In this document: in pieces, positions 1 through 8,734 of the stretch
How the letters are laid out: each line of letters starts with the position of its first letter
Position numbering within the stretch: position 1 is the first letter of the stretch
Assembly: GCF_900637665.1 (NCBI RefSeq)
Contig: NZ_LR134386.1
Span: forward strand, 2,410,501 to 2,474,500
Length of the DNA: 64,000 nucleotides
From: Chryseobacterium nakagawai
Lineage (GTDB): Bacteria; Bacteroidota; Bacteroidia; Flavobacteriales; Weeksellaceae
Reading direction: 5' to 3'
Notes under the pieces: generated by a model
Database searches by the model: none
Seen by the model: the letters and a program-made list of their open reading frames with translations, nothing else
Told to the model about the DNA's origin: nothing
Made by a program: the position numbers and the translations under genes

Positions 1-411
1 TCCGGAGTATTAACTATTGGAGCTAATAAAATATCTACAACTAAGATTGCAGATGCCTCTGTTACAGTCGCCAAGATATCTACAACTTCAGGTACTGCAA
101 GTTCTTCAACTTATCTTAGAGGTGATGGAACCTGGGCTGCACCAAGTAGTGGCGGGGCACAACTGTTAACAGGAACTGCAACTGCTACAATGCCGGCTGC
201 GGGTAATGCTGGGTCATTTACAATTACAGTCAATGGAGCTGCGGTAGGAGACGCCGTTATTGTAAATCCAACAGGTAATATTCCAGCAGGAGATTATCCG
301 CCAATCTTTACCCCTAAAGTAACTTCTGCAAATACCATAACTGTTTATGTATATGATGCCGGCTCTGCTGGGGGTTCATCTTTTTCTTTCAAAGCTACAG
401 TGATTAAGTAA
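1..411 (+). CDS. C-terminal part of a fibre-like surface protein (5' cut by window)
   Basis: The reading frame is open from base 1, so the N-terminus lies outside the window. The visible 136 residues are rich in Ser, Thr, Gly and Ala and contain the motif STYLRGDGTW, which is common in tail-fibre-like and collagen-like structural proteins of Bacteroidota. The tail (from about 190) reads like a small beta-rich domain and ends in KATVIK without a T9SS sorting motif that I can recognise. A strong hairpin follows. No phage genes are near, so I favour a cell-surface or secreted structural protein over a prophage remnant. Exact function unknown. Confidence 0.7.
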   Translation, partial: SGVLTIGANKISTTKIADASVTVAKISTTSGTASSSTYLRGDGTWAAPSSGGAQLLTGTATATMPAAGNAGSFTITVNGAAVGDAVIVNPTGNIPAGDYPPIFTPKVTSANTITVYVYDAGSAGGSSFSFKATVIK

Positions 412-464
412 TATAATATTAAGTCTTTTATAAACATATGAAGATTGCATCTCTGTGCAGTTAT

Positions 465-505
465 CAATAATAAAGAACTACTGTTTCAGTGGTTCTTTAT
501 TATTG
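465..505 (+). terminator. Hairpin terminator after the fibre-like gene
   Basis: A 19-bp stem (CAATAATAAAGAACTACTG at 465-483, partner at 487-505, one G-T pair) closes a TTT loop. It is T-rich on its 3' side and sits between the end of the first gene and the next start, so it probably ends the first transcript. Confidence 0.75.
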
Positions 506-560
506 TATTCCAATCTTGAAGTCCCGTATATTTGTATAACATTGTTAATTGAACGCGGAT

Positions 561-1364
561 ATGAAATTCATTCATCAGATCGATCCATCGAAATTTACCT
601 TTTTTAAATTCCAAAACTGTCCGGATACCTATATGGAGAGTTCCGAACGAATCCATCTTTTTGAAATGATTTGGTTTAGAGATGATAGCAATTCGATAAA
701 TAATAGTCACTGTATATATCTTATTCCTCTATATCGTTGTGAAAAAATAAATTTTGAAGGAAAGAAGGGATGTGTGATCGCTTTCAAAAGAGATTATCTG
801 GAAGAAGATAATAAAGAATTTGCACTGGATGTTTTCAATCTTTTTAATATACATGGGCAGTATACCAACCTTCATTTGAGTGAGGATGTTGTAGAAATAC
901 TTCAGTACCTCAGTATATTGATTGAGAAAGAATACCAGCATTCAATGGGAAGTTATTTGGTTCTAAAATCCTTACTGAAAGTTTTTCTCCTGAATTTAAT
1001 CCGTGCCAGTCAACACTATTTTTTAAACCAGGATATCCATCAGAAAAGAGTCTATCAGTTCATTATGCTGATGGATGAACATTACAAAATTGAACGGAAG
1101 GCAAAATTTTACGCTTCAAAAATAGGAGTGAGTGAAAAACGGATCAACCAGATTCTAAAGGATAAAATGAATAAGACCCTTACTCAACTGCTGCATGACC
1201 GAGTAGTTGTAGAAGCAGATAGGATGTTGATTTCCGGAGAGCTCACAATAAAAGAAATTGCATTTGATCTTCATTTTGATGATCCGGCTTATTTTTCCCG
1301 GTTTTATAAAAAGCAAACAGGACACACTCCTGAGGAATTCAAGAAACGTAATGTTTGTCTGTAA
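561..1364 (+). CDS. AraC-family transcriptional regulator
   Basis: 267 residues. The last 100 or so (from about residue 165) form the double helix-turn-helix of the AraC/XylS family: first helix pair around ASKIGVSEKRINQIL, second around IKEIAFDLHFDDPAYFSRFYK, closing with the typical TGHTPEEFKK. The N-terminal part is a divergent sensor domain with no motif I can name. I chose ATG 561; an in-frame TTG at 549 would add four residues but has no better ribosome site. The next gene, on the same strand, encodes a PhlG-like hydrolase and is its likely target, with candidate boxes in the gap between them. Confidence 0.9.
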   Translation: MKFIHQIDPSKFTFFKFQNCPDTYMESSERIHLFEMIWFRDDSNSINNSHCIYLIPLYRCEKINFEGKKGCVIAFKRDYLEEDNKEFALDVFNLFNIHGQYTNLHLSEDVVEILQYLSILIEKEYQHSMGSYLVLKSLLKVFLLNLIRASQHYFLNQDIHQKRVYQFIMLMDEHYKIERKAKFYASKIGVSEKRINQILKDKMNKTLTQLLHDRVVVEADRMLISGELTIKEIAFDLHFDDPAYFSRFYKKQTGHTPEEFKKRNVCL

Positions 1365-1446
1365 ACGCAGTTAGATTTTCATCTTTTTAAATTCATTTTA
1401 TGCTTTGTATATGAGATAGGTAATCTTATGACAAAACATTTCCAAA

Positions 1447-1509
1447 TTGTACAGATCGATTAGAAAATAGTACAATAACCTGAGAATCATTGTGCGTTAA
1501 ATTTGTACA
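1447..1509. promoter_or_regulatory. Candidate AraC boxes and -7 element upstream of the PhlG-like gene
   Basis: TTGTACA occurs at 1447-1453, its inverted form AGTACAA at 1469-1475, and TTGTACA again at 1503-1509. A TAnnTTTG -7 match (TAAATTTG) lies at 1498-1505 and overlaps the last copy; I found no good TTG at the expected distance upstream. Read as a regulated promoter for the hydrolase gene; the link to the adjacent AraC protein is inference. Confidence 0.4.
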
Positions 1510-1614
1510 ACAATCAAAGGTTTAAGAAGTGCATGGTGAAAGAATCAAAATAATTTCAACCTGCTTCCAGGCTGTTCGATTGAAAGTTCAGATAATGTAA
1601 TTAAAAGATCAAGT

Positions 1615-2316
1615 ATGAAACCAACAAAGGAAATTGAAGAACTAATGTTCAGGGATATTAATGCACTTTTATCTCCTAAACCCATAGCCCTTGAAGCTGG
1701 GATCAGGAGACTCGAGAACGGAATGCTCCATATTGCAATGAGAAATGTTCTGCATAACTGCAAAGGAAAAATGATGGATTGGTGGTTCAAGTATTTTGAA
1801 ACAACAGCAGATCTTAGACTATGGCATCCTCATGACCACGTGGAACATGGCGGTTGGGATAACAAATGGATCAAAAATGAAAATTATATTGGGGCTACCA
1901 TACATGCTACAGAATCTTTGGGGGATATTCCACCCGTATCTGCGACTATAAAATTCCACGATCCGGCAGAGATGTTTGATGCTGATATTTTAAAGCAAGC
2001 CTATGCTGATAAAGCAGTGAGTGCGGTGGTTTATGCTAGAATAGGGTTTGGTGAAGATACTCCTATAGATGCTAATGGTGATCCTATTGATGGTTATATG
2101 TTCCATGTAGTTAGGGATACAGTACAGGGGTGTACATTAAGAAGTCATTTTTATCTCGGAGCGTTACTGGCAGATAGTGAAAATCCGTTATCAGATGAAG
2201 TGGGATTTGGACTGATGGAACATTGCTATAGTGAATTTACCTATCTCGCTCAGGTTCTTCCTTCTCTTTATTATGCTGAAAATAAAGAGGGAGACAAAGC
2301 TCCACTTCTTTGGTAA
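1615..2316 (+). CDS. DAPG hydrolase (PhlG) family zinc-dependent C-C hydrolase
   Basis: 233 residues. The protein resembles the PhlG family, whose namesake cleaves an acetyl carbon from 2,4-diacetylphloroglucinol with a zinc ion. Visible marks are the WWF segment (about 56-58), the His-rich HPHDHVEH (71-78), Glu100 in HATE, and an HxxxE pair (His203, Glu207) near the C-terminus that matches the known His/Glu zinc pair of PhlG. It is shorter than PhlG itself, mainly at the N-terminus, and has no signal peptide. It follows an AraC regulator and ends in a strong hairpin. The substrate is probably another acyl-phenolic or beta-diketone compound; I cannot say which. Also found outside antibiotic producers, so detoxification is possible. 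Confidence 0.75.
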   Translation: MKPTKEIEELMFRDINALLSPKPIALEAGIRRLENGMLHIAMRNVLHNCKGKMMDWWFKYFETTADLRLWHPHDHVEHGGWDNKWIKNENYIGATIHATESLGDIPPVSATIKFHDPAEMFDADILKQAYADKAVSAVVYARIGFGEDTPIDANGDPIDGYMFHVVRDTVQGCTLRSHFYLGALLADSENPLSDEVGFGLMEHCYSEFTYLAQVLPSLYYAENKEGDKAPLLW

Positions 2317-2356
2317 CTATGGCTACAATATAACTCTAATAAAAACAGTGAAATTA

Positions 2357-2395
2357 TTAAAATGCGATATGGAAATTTTCCATATCGCATTTTAA
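2357..2395 (+). terminator. Terminator after the PhlG-like gene
   Basis: Perfect 19-bp palindrome arms (2357-2375 and 2377-2395, core ATGCGATATGG) with T-rich 3' side. It lies 40 nt past the stop codon. Confidence 0.8.
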
Positions 2396-2511
2396 GGACA
2401 AATAATTATTTATCAGTCTATTGTGTGAGAATGTTTATTTTAATCCATAAACAGGATTAATTCTTTTAAGGAAGAATAGTGAATTTCCAGATGAAAAAAG
2501 CTTCAACAGAC

Positions 2512-2541
2512 TTGGATTTATAGTATATTTTCCTATCTTTG
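2512..2541 (+). promoter_or_regulatory. Bacteroidota-type promoter of tRNA-Lys
   Basis: TTG at 2512-2514, 19-nt gap, TATCTTTG at 2534-2541. This fits the flavobacterial consensus TTG-N17-23-TAnnTTTG and lies 43 nt before the tRNA. Confidence 0.75.
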
Positions 2542-2584
2542 CAGTCCCTTAAACAAAGGGATTTACTTGAAGAAGTAAGTGGCC

Positions 2585-2660
2585 GACTCGGTAGCTCAGC
2601 TGGTAGAGCAATACACTTTTAATGTATGGGTCCTGGGTTCGAATCCCAGCCGGGTCACCA
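2585..2660 (+). tRNA. tRNA-Lys (TTT)
   Basis: 76-nt cloverleaf. Acceptor stem GACTCGG pairs with CCGGGTC, D-arm AGCTCAGCTGGTAGAGC, anticodon stem ATACA/TGTAT around loop CTTTTAA with anticodon TTT at 2618-2620, T-arm CTGGGTTCGAATCCCAG, and an encoded CCA end at 2658-2660. Confidence 0.97.
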
Positions 2661-2664
2661 ATAA

Positions 2665-2694
2665 AAAAAGAACTACATTTTTGTAGTTCTTTTT
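2665..2694. terminator. Bidirectional terminator between tRNA-Lys and the GNAT gene
   Basis: Stem AGAACTAC (2669-2676) with GTAGTTCT (2683-2690), extended by A and T runs on both sides. It can end the tRNA transcript on plus and the acetyltransferase transcript on minus. Confidence 0.85.
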
Positions 2695-2699
2695 GGTTT

Positions 2700-3182
2700 T
2701 TATATAGTGTATTTCATGACAACAATATCGGAAATGTTTGTATCATTTTCATCGTTAACTTCTTTAAACCCATTCTTTTTGTATAGCTGATAAGCAGAGT
2801 AATTTTTAGAGGCTACTTCTAAAGCTATTTCAGTGATCGTAAATTTCTTTTTGGCTTCCTGAATAACCGCCTGTACCAGATGGGAGCCTATATTTTTCCC
2901 TTGGAATCTCTTTTGTACATACATCTGGTAGATATTCCCGGAATTGTTTTCATTTTTAACAAAAGTGCAAAGACCAATAAGGGCATGATCTGCAAAGGCA
3001 CCAAAGACAAACTTTTCAGGAGTTTGATTTTCAATATCAATTTCCATTCTGAGTTTCTCCGTGTTCAAAGCTTGCTGATAGTCGGCTTCAAAGGAGTCGG
3101 GAAACTGTTCTAGGCTTTCCAGACGGATGTTCCTGTACATGGTGCTTTCATTGGATAAAAGTTTTCGATATATTATATTCAT
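2700..3182 (-). CDS. GNAT-family N-acetyltransferase
   Basis: 160 residues with the GNAT fold. The acetyl-CoA pyrophosphate loop is visible as RFQGKNIGSHLV in the middle (about residue 92), followed by a strand-helix with the late signature NYSAYQLYKKNGF typical of RimI-like members. A soluble protein; its substrate (an amine or protein N-terminus) cannot be told from sequence. It is a single gene that shares a bidirectional terminator with tRNA-Lys. Confidence 0.9.
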   Translation of the reverse strand: MNIIYRKLLSNESTMYRNIRLESLEQFPDSFEADYQQALNTEKLRMEIDIENQTPEKFVFGAFADHALIGLCTFVKNENNSGNIYQMYVQKRFQGKNIGSHLVQAVIQEAKKKFTITEIALEVASKNYSAYQLYKKNGFKEVNDENDTNISDIVVMKYTI

Positions 3183-3585
3183 GATTAATCTTTTTGGAAT
3201 GATAAAGGTAGAGTTAATTTTTCTTTAATCTCATAAATTGAATAGGGTGAGGTTGTTTTGGTTTTAAAGAAAAATGAAATAAAATCCATCATGTAGTCAC
3301 ATCGGAAAAATGTAACAAATTTAATTTCAGATTGTTTTATTATAAGAAAAGGGACCATTTATTTTTCACTGTAGATCTGCGGGAGATTATGATTTTATAT
3401 GAAGATTGAATATATAAATTATGTATATTTATAAAATGGATTGGTAAAAATATCAATTTGAAGATCGTTTTATAAATCCATTACGTGATGGGGTAGGCAT
3501 GGGGAAATGCAGTGGATAGAAAGAGAGAAACTAAAAATCGATCATTATTAAAAATAATAAAACATATACAATAATCTTACGAAAG
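3183..3585. other. Intergenic stretch, about 400 bp, no gene seen
   Basis: Very AT-rich region between two divergent genes. I find no ORF with coding character, no RNA gene and no clear hairpin. It must hold the promoters of the acetyltransferase (minus) and the first TPR regulator (plus), but no consensus promoter stood out. Confidence 0.5.
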
Positions 3586-5016
3586 ATGATGATTTGTGCT
3601 ATAAGCATAAGTTTATTATTGTATCTGGTTTCCTGCAGTACAGATCCCCGGGATAAAGAGAAGGAAGCCTTTGATGTTGCTTTGATCACTAAGAGTTCAG
3701 ATCTGCAGCTTTCCGGAGAATATGAGGCGCTTATTGAGCTCAATATTAAATATTTGAATAAAGCAGCCAAAATGGGGTATCAAGAAGGAATAGGCCTTTG
3801 CTACCTGAATATGGCAGAGGTAAATGTATCTGCAGGAAACTACGAAAATGCACTGCTTTTTTTTAATAAAGCAGGAAAAGACCTGGAAAATTCCCCAAAC
3901 AGTTTCCATAAAGCTGCATTTTATGATGATTATAGCCAGTATTATTCTCATCTTAAATTATATGATAAAGCTATAGCATGTAATAAGAAAGCATTCTTAT
4001 ACCTGAAAGAAGCAAAGGATTCTGAGCTTAAAAAAGAGCTTTTTTCCAGATTATTCATCAATAAAGGGATTCAATATGCATGGAAAGGCTGGTATGGAAC
4101 ATCACTGAAATCTTTTCTGAAAGGAAATGAGTTAGAAAACTCAGCATATAGCAACTGTATGGTAGCTCAGTATTATCTCTTCAGGCATCAGCCGGATTCT
4201 GCGGGGATTTATATTGCAAAATCGGAAGAAAAGATGTTCAGCCAAAAAACAAGCGATGCAGAATCGCTTTGGGTATATTATACCATGGGATACTATTATA
4301 ACGAAATTAATAATAATGAACAGGCAGAAAAAGCGCTTAAAAAAGCCCTGGAAATTAATATAAAAACACGACGTACCTATTCTTCGCACATCAATAATGT
4401 ATACAAGTCTCTCGCAGAACTTTATAAAAAGAAAAATGATGGTGGTAAAGCCTATTATTACCTCCAAAAATATATGGAAGAGGAGGGACGTTTGGATGTA
4501 GCACGATTAAACACCATGAATAAAGCTACAGAGAATTTTATCTCTGAAATGAAGCCGGAAACAGACTGGCATAGAAGTGATTTGCCTTTAGCTATTGCCT
4601 TATCCATCACGGTACTTACGATATCAGGTATATACGTGCAGAAAACTATTCAATCTCAGAGGTTAAAAAAGAAAGTTTTAAAAGAAGAAACAGAGGAATT
4701 GAAAAGCCATGTTAAAATAAAAATGTTGGAGGAAATTAATGAACTTGCCAGAAAAAATGATTCCTCATTTCTAATGAAGTTTAAAGAATTGTACCCGGAT
4801 TTTATAAATACCCTCTTAAAGATCAATCCGGATCTCGAAAACTCTGAATTGGCATTTTGTGCCATGCTGAAACTTCATTTTTCATCCAAAGAGATCGCTG
4901 ATTATAGTTTTGTTCAGCACAGATCTGTTCAACAAAAAAAATACAGGATCAGAAAAAGGCTTAATATTCCTGGTGAAGAAGATATTTATGATTTTTTTGA
5001 TAAAATAAGTACTTAA
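3586..5016 (+). CDS. Membrane-tethered TPR/HTH regulator, first of a tandem pair
   Basis: 476 residues. It starts with a lipoprotein signal whose lipobox is LVSC (Cys17). TPR-like helical repeats fill about residues 40-310, a single transmembrane helix lies at about 332-351, a charged coiled-coil linker at 355-390, and a LuxR/sigma-like helix-turn-helix at about 417-462 (FSSKEIADY...RSVQQKKYRIRKRL). The layout puts the TPR sensor in the periplasm and the DNA-binding part in the cytoplasm, a one-component transmembrane regulator. Flavobacteria often carry several of these; the signal is unknown. Its paralogue starts 116 bp downstream on the same strand. Confidence 0.8.
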   Translation: MMICAISISLLLYLVSCSTDPRDKEKEAFDVALITKSSDLQLSGEYEALIELNIKYLNKAAKMGYQEGIGLCYLNMAEVNVSAGNYENALLFFNKAGKDLENSPNSFHKAAFYDDYSQYYSHLKLYDKAIACNKKAFLYLKEAKDSELKKELFSRLFINKGIQYAWKGWYGTSLKSFLKGNELENSAYSNCMVAQYYLFRHQPDSAGIYIAKSEEKMFSQKTSDAESLWVYYTMGYYYNEINNNEQAEKALKKALEINIKTRRTYSSHINNVYKSLAELYKKKNDGGKAYYYLQKYMEEEGRLDVARLNTMNKATENFISEMKPETDWHRSDLPLAIALSITVLTISGIYVQKTIQSQRLKKKVLKEETEELKSHVKIKMLEEINELARKNDSSFLMKFKELYPDFINTLLKINPDLENSELAFCAMLKLHFSSKEIADYSFVQHRSVQQKKYRIRKRLNIPGEEDIYDFFDKIST

Positions 5017-5132
5017 AGAATCATAAATATAGTATTGTAAATTGATTTAAAGAAAATGTAATATTACAAATTCGTAAAAATCAATTTTAAATCTTAATTT
5101 ATAAAAAAATTCAGTTAAAGGGAAAAAGCATT

Positions 5133-6554
5133 ATGGTACGGGTTCTTCTTTTTATATTATTTCTTCTTTTCATTTCCTGTAGCCCTGATTCCAGTAAATA
5201 TGAAAAGAGTTTTGATATTCCTTTGATGAAGCAGAATGAAGAATTCCGGCTTGCTGGTGAATATGACTCTCTGGTTAATCTCAATAAAAAATACTACAAA
5301 AAAGCACAGGAAATAGGATATGAAGACGGTAAGGCACTATGTTATATCAACTTAGCCAGAGTGAATATGTCGCTGGAGAATTATCGGAAATCTAATATTC
5401 TTTTTAATAGTGCTAAAGAAATTCTGAAAGACTCAGACAATCCTTTACACAAGGCTATATTTTATAACATTTATAGCAGATTCAATGCTGAACTGAGAAG
5501 AGTGGATAAGGCATTTGAATACAATAATGAAGCATTAAGTAATATTGAAAGAAGCAAAAAATCCGAATTAAAAAAGACGGTTCTTTATTATATTTATCTG
5601 CAGCAAGGAGACTATTATACACAAAAAAAGAAGCCTAAAGAAGCTTTGGAATATTTTCATAAAGCAAGAATGTTGGATAACACCGGAATTGCAGATTGTG
5701 TAATAAGTGATTATGTTTATAATCATAAGAATAAAGACTCGGCTTATAAGTACATAACAAGAGCTTATCATACCATGAGTATGAACAAAAAAGATGATGC
5801 TATAGCACTTAATATCCACACGGTTATGGGAGAATATTATGTTGCTTACGGAGAATATGATAAGGCAGAAAAAGAATTTTTGATGGCTTTGGAAATCGAT
5901 AAGAAGACCAGACGTATTTTTGCACAATACACTAAATATATTTATAATGATCTGAGGTCTTTATATGCATCTACAGGAGACAAAGAAAAAGCTTATTTCT
6001 ACCTTAAAGCTTATACTGATGCTAAAAACAAGGCCAATACAGCCATGCTAGCGACCATTAACCAAGATATGGAATCTTTTATTTCATTAGGCAGAACTGA
6101 TACTGAAGAACATACAAGGAAGATGCAATGGGTTGCTTTTCTGTCTTTTGCCGGACTCTCATTGTTGGCTATATATGCTTGGAGAATCATCAATACATTA
6201 AGAAAAAGAAAAGCAGATCTGAAATCAGAGGCTGAAGATCTGAAAATCAAGATTAATGATAAGAGGCAGGAGGAAATTATGGAAATGGCCAAAAGAAATG
6301 ATCCTGAGTTTCTTTCCTATTTTAAAGAAGTTTATCCAGGATATATAGATCAGCTTTTAGCTATTAATCCTAATCTGGAAAATTCAGAATTAATTTTCTG
6401 TGCGATGTTGAAGCTCCATTTCAGTTCTAAGGAGATAGCCAATTATACCCTTGTTCAACATAGAACTATTCAGCAGAAGAAATACAGAATTCGAAAAAAA
6501 ATGAATATTCCTACGGAAACAGACATTTATGTTTTCTTTGATAATATTAAATGA
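5133..6554 (+). CDS. Membrane-tethered TPR/HTH regulator, second of a tandem pair
   Basis: 473 residues with the same order as the gene before it: lipobox FISC (Cys16), TPR-like repeats, one transmembrane helix at about 331-350 (WVAFLSFAGLSLLAIYAW), coiled-coil linker, and a C-terminal HTH (FSSKEIANY...RTIQQKKYRIRKKM). The HTH is nearly identical between the two copies, while the TPR sensors differ much more. This suggests a duplication in which both proteins keep the same or overlapping DNA targets but read different cues. The gene ends before a stretch of almost 1 kb without genes. Confidence 0.8.
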   Translation: MVRVLLFILFLLFISCSPDSSKYEKSFDIPLMKQNEEFRLAGEYDSLVNLNKKYYKKAQEIGYEDGKALCYINLARVNMSLENYRKSNILFNSAKEILKDSDNPLHKAIFYNIYSRFNAELRRVDKAFEYNNEALSNIERSKKSELKKTVLYYIYLQQGDYYTQKKKPKEALEYFHKARMLDNTGIADCVISDYVYNHKNKDSAYKYITRAYHTMSMNKKDDAIALNIHTVMGEYYVAYGEYDKAEKEFLMALEIDKKTRRIFAQYTKYIYNDLRSLYASTGDKEKAYFYLKAYTDAKNKANTAMLATINQDMESFISLGRTDTEEHTRKMQWVAFLSFAGLSLLAIYAWRIINTLRKRKADLKSEAEDLKIKINDKRQEEIMEMAKRNDPEFLSYFKEVYPGYIDQLLAINPNLENSELIFCAMLKLHFSSKEIANYTLVQHRTIQQKKYRIRKKMNIPTETDIYVFFDNIK

Positions 6555-7482
6555 TGAGTCAACTCCCTTATCTTTAAATTTTAAAAGGTATTTCTGTACT
6601 AAGAAACAATCTATCCTAACCTTGAATGTTTTTGAGCCAGAGTTCTATGCTCTGTGGAACTTACATTGTATTTTTAACAAGATTCCTATTCTATACAAGG
6701 TAATTTAGCTGAAAGAATATAAAGTCATGAAATGGCTCAATTAGTACAAACAGAAACTAATACTTTTTATTTTTTGGTACTCTAGATATATGTAAAAAAA
6801 ACTGCCTGATTCATCATATCAGACAGCATTCGAAATATATTTTTTTTTCGCCACTCAGATTTCTTTGTGGTCTCTGGGTTCAAATTTGAAAATTTTTCAT
6901 TAAATAATAAAAAATAAGTCTACTACATGAATACTACAGTTGGTTAATTAGATTTTAATAGATTGACAGTTAGTGCCTTGTGTTTATAATGGTTTTTGGT
7001 GCAAATATTTGTAAAATGGGATAACATAGACAATATGTAGTCACACATGTATCATATATTGATGCGCAGGTAAGGTATTTTCTCTACGTATTTTTTACGC
7101 TTTTTTTCTGCATATTCTGATTCTAAGCTCTATGAGTTGTTTTTTATGTATGTATTTAACCTATTGGTTTCTAATATTTTGTTTTGATGATGTATTTGTG
7201 TAGTAGGTTAATTTTTTACCCTTTTAGATTTAAAATATAGATTTGTATAAAAGCTTGGATAAGATATGATTTTATATTGCTTATACAGAAAAGGGAGTGA
7301 TGTGATTTAGAGTATAAATACTGAGATCTTTTACAAAACTCCGAATTTATTATTTTGTTTGGTGAATGTTACAATCATGTTGAAAGCTAAAAAGAAACAC
7401 AAAATACATGAATCCAAAAAACACAGATGAATCTCCGAAATCAGGATCTTAAGGAGAGAAAGAATATTTATTTTCAGAGGGA
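6555..7482. other. Gene-poor stretch of about 0.9 kb
   Basis: No ORF with coding character on either strand. It holds an isolated minus-strand terminator (6794-6826), a long T run at 6839-6848, and a stretch at 6849-6880 (GCCACTCAGATTTCTTTGTGG) that resembles fragments in other gaps of this window. The rest is low-complexity AT-rich DNA with nothing I recognise. Confidence 0.5.
6794..6826 (-). terminator. Orphan intrinsic terminator on the minus strand
   Basis: Read on the minus strand: stem CTGTCTGAT, 7-nt loop, ATCAGGCAG (one G-T pair), then eight T. This is a textbook terminator, yet no minus-strand gene ends just before it; the nearest, the monooxygenase, has its own terminator at 7483-7516. 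Confidence 0.7.
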
Positions 7483-7516
7483 AAAAATGGCTGTTTCAAA
7501 TGAAGCAGCCTTTTTT
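7483..7516. terminator. Terminator of the monooxygenase operon
   Basis: Stem GGCTGTTTCA (7489-7498) with TGAAGCAGCC (7501-7510), flanked by A6 on the left and T6 on the right. It works for the minus-strand operon and could also work on plus. Confidence 0.85.
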
Positions 7517-7542
7517 CTTTAATAGAAGTAAAGCTTATAAAT

Positions 7543-8709
7543 TTAGGAAGCAGTTGTGTGCCCGTTAAAGAACTCCAGCATTGTTGCTAAAGATGTTTCG
7601 GAATGCATTCGCTCTCCGTTTTCAAGAGACTCTTTTGTAGCAATTACAGCTTTTTTTCGCATATTGATTTCATACTGGGAAATAGCTTCCAGCAAAGTAG
7701 TATATCGTCTATCTGTTAAATGTTCACTAAGCTCCATGGCATCAAGCATTGCCATGTTGGCACCTTCTCCGGCAAAGGGAGGCATAACATGTGCTGCATC
7801 ACCTATTAAAGTTAAATTGGATTTTGTTTTCCAAGACTGATCCAAAGGCATGAAGTAAATAGGACGGGGAATGAAAGGAACAGTAGCTTTTTCAAATAGT
7901 TCATACCATATTGCATTCCATTCCGGATATTCTGTCTTAAACCATTGAAGAACCGCAGTATTATCAGAGAGATTCAGTCCGGTAATAGCTGCCCAGTTTT
8001 CATCAGCTTTAAAGCTTGCATAAAAACCGAGATCACCGTTCCCTTTCTGACCCATCAATATATTTTTGGAATTCCCAAAAGCCATTATTTTTCCACCGTT
8101 AATCAATGCATTGATACGAGGGGCATGCTCTTTCGAAATAATTCCTTCCAACATAATCACTCCTGAATAAACAGGTTTGTTATGGGTGAGATAAGGCCGG
8201 ATTTTGGAATGAGCCCCGTCTGCTGCAATCACCAGATCAGCATAGGCAGAGGTTCCGTTTTTAAAATGAAGCAGCCACCCTTCATTTTTAGGTTCCATTG
8301 ATATAAAGTGGCTGTCCCATACTACGGTGTTTGGCTGAAGAGATTCCAGCAACATATTTCTCAACGGACCGCGGTCTATTTCAGGACGGAAATGCTCAGC
8401 TCCGAAATCCTCCTCCGGCTTGGTATCATGATCACTGAAAAGGATTTCTGCCTGTTCATTCACAATAAGCATTTTATCGGCACCCGGACGGTATGTGTTT
8501 TTAAATTCTTCTAACAGCTTAGCTTTACGTAAGGCCGCCAACCCTGAATCTTCGTGCATATCAAGTGGCGACCCCTGTACACGGGCTTCTTTATTAAAAT
8601 CCCTTTCATACACTTTTACATTGGCATTTTTCAACTGTAAAAGTCTGGCTAGTGTAAGTCCTGCAGGACCACCACCAACGATGGCTATTGATATATTGTC
8701 TATCAGCAT
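7543..8709 (-). CDS. TetX-like FAD-dependent monooxygenase
   Basis: 388 residues, the usual length for single-component class A flavin monooxygenases. The dinucleotide fold GGGPAG is at 12-17, YERD at 34-37, the DG motif AADGAHSK at 162-169, and the FAD-binding LIGDAAHVMPPFAG at 301-314. Overall it runs colinear with the tetracycline-inactivating enzyme TetX. By eye, however, the TetX residues that hold the drug differ: Gln192, Arg213 and His234 align with Glu188, Lys207 and Gly228 here. I therefore expect a related oxygenase with another small aromatic or polyketide-like substrate. It lies 25 nt downstream of an AraC-type regulator gene, with which it is probably cotranscribed. Confidence 0.85.
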   Translation of the reverse strand: MLIDNISIAIVGGGPAGLTLARLLQLKNANVKVYERDFNKEARVQGSPLDMHEDSGLAALRKAKLLEEFKNTYRPGADKMLIVNEQAEILFSDHDTKPEEDFGAEHFRPEIDRGPLRNMLLESLQPNTVVWDSHFISMEPKNEGWLLHFKNGTSAYADLVIAADGAHSKIRPYLTHNKPVYSGVIMLEGIISKEHAPRINALINGGKIMAFGNSKNILMGQKGNGDLGFYASFKADENWAAITGLNLSDNTAVLQWFKTEYPEWNAIWYELFEKATVPFIPRPIYFMPLDQSWKTKSNLTLIGDAAHVMPPFAGEGANMAMLDAMELSEHLTDRRYTTLLEAISQYEINMRKKAVIATKESLENGERMHSETSLATMLEFFNGHTTAS

Positions 8710-8734
8710 TGTATTTAAATTTGATAGGACAAAA

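Noticed and set aside
1..411. Prophage tail-fibre remnant
   Set aside because: The STYLRGDGTW motif is also common in cell-surface proteins, and no other phage gene is present in the window.
7543..8709. Tetracycline resistance gene (tetX)
   Set aside because: Overall fold matches, but the drug-contact residues I could align differ, and there is no mobile context.
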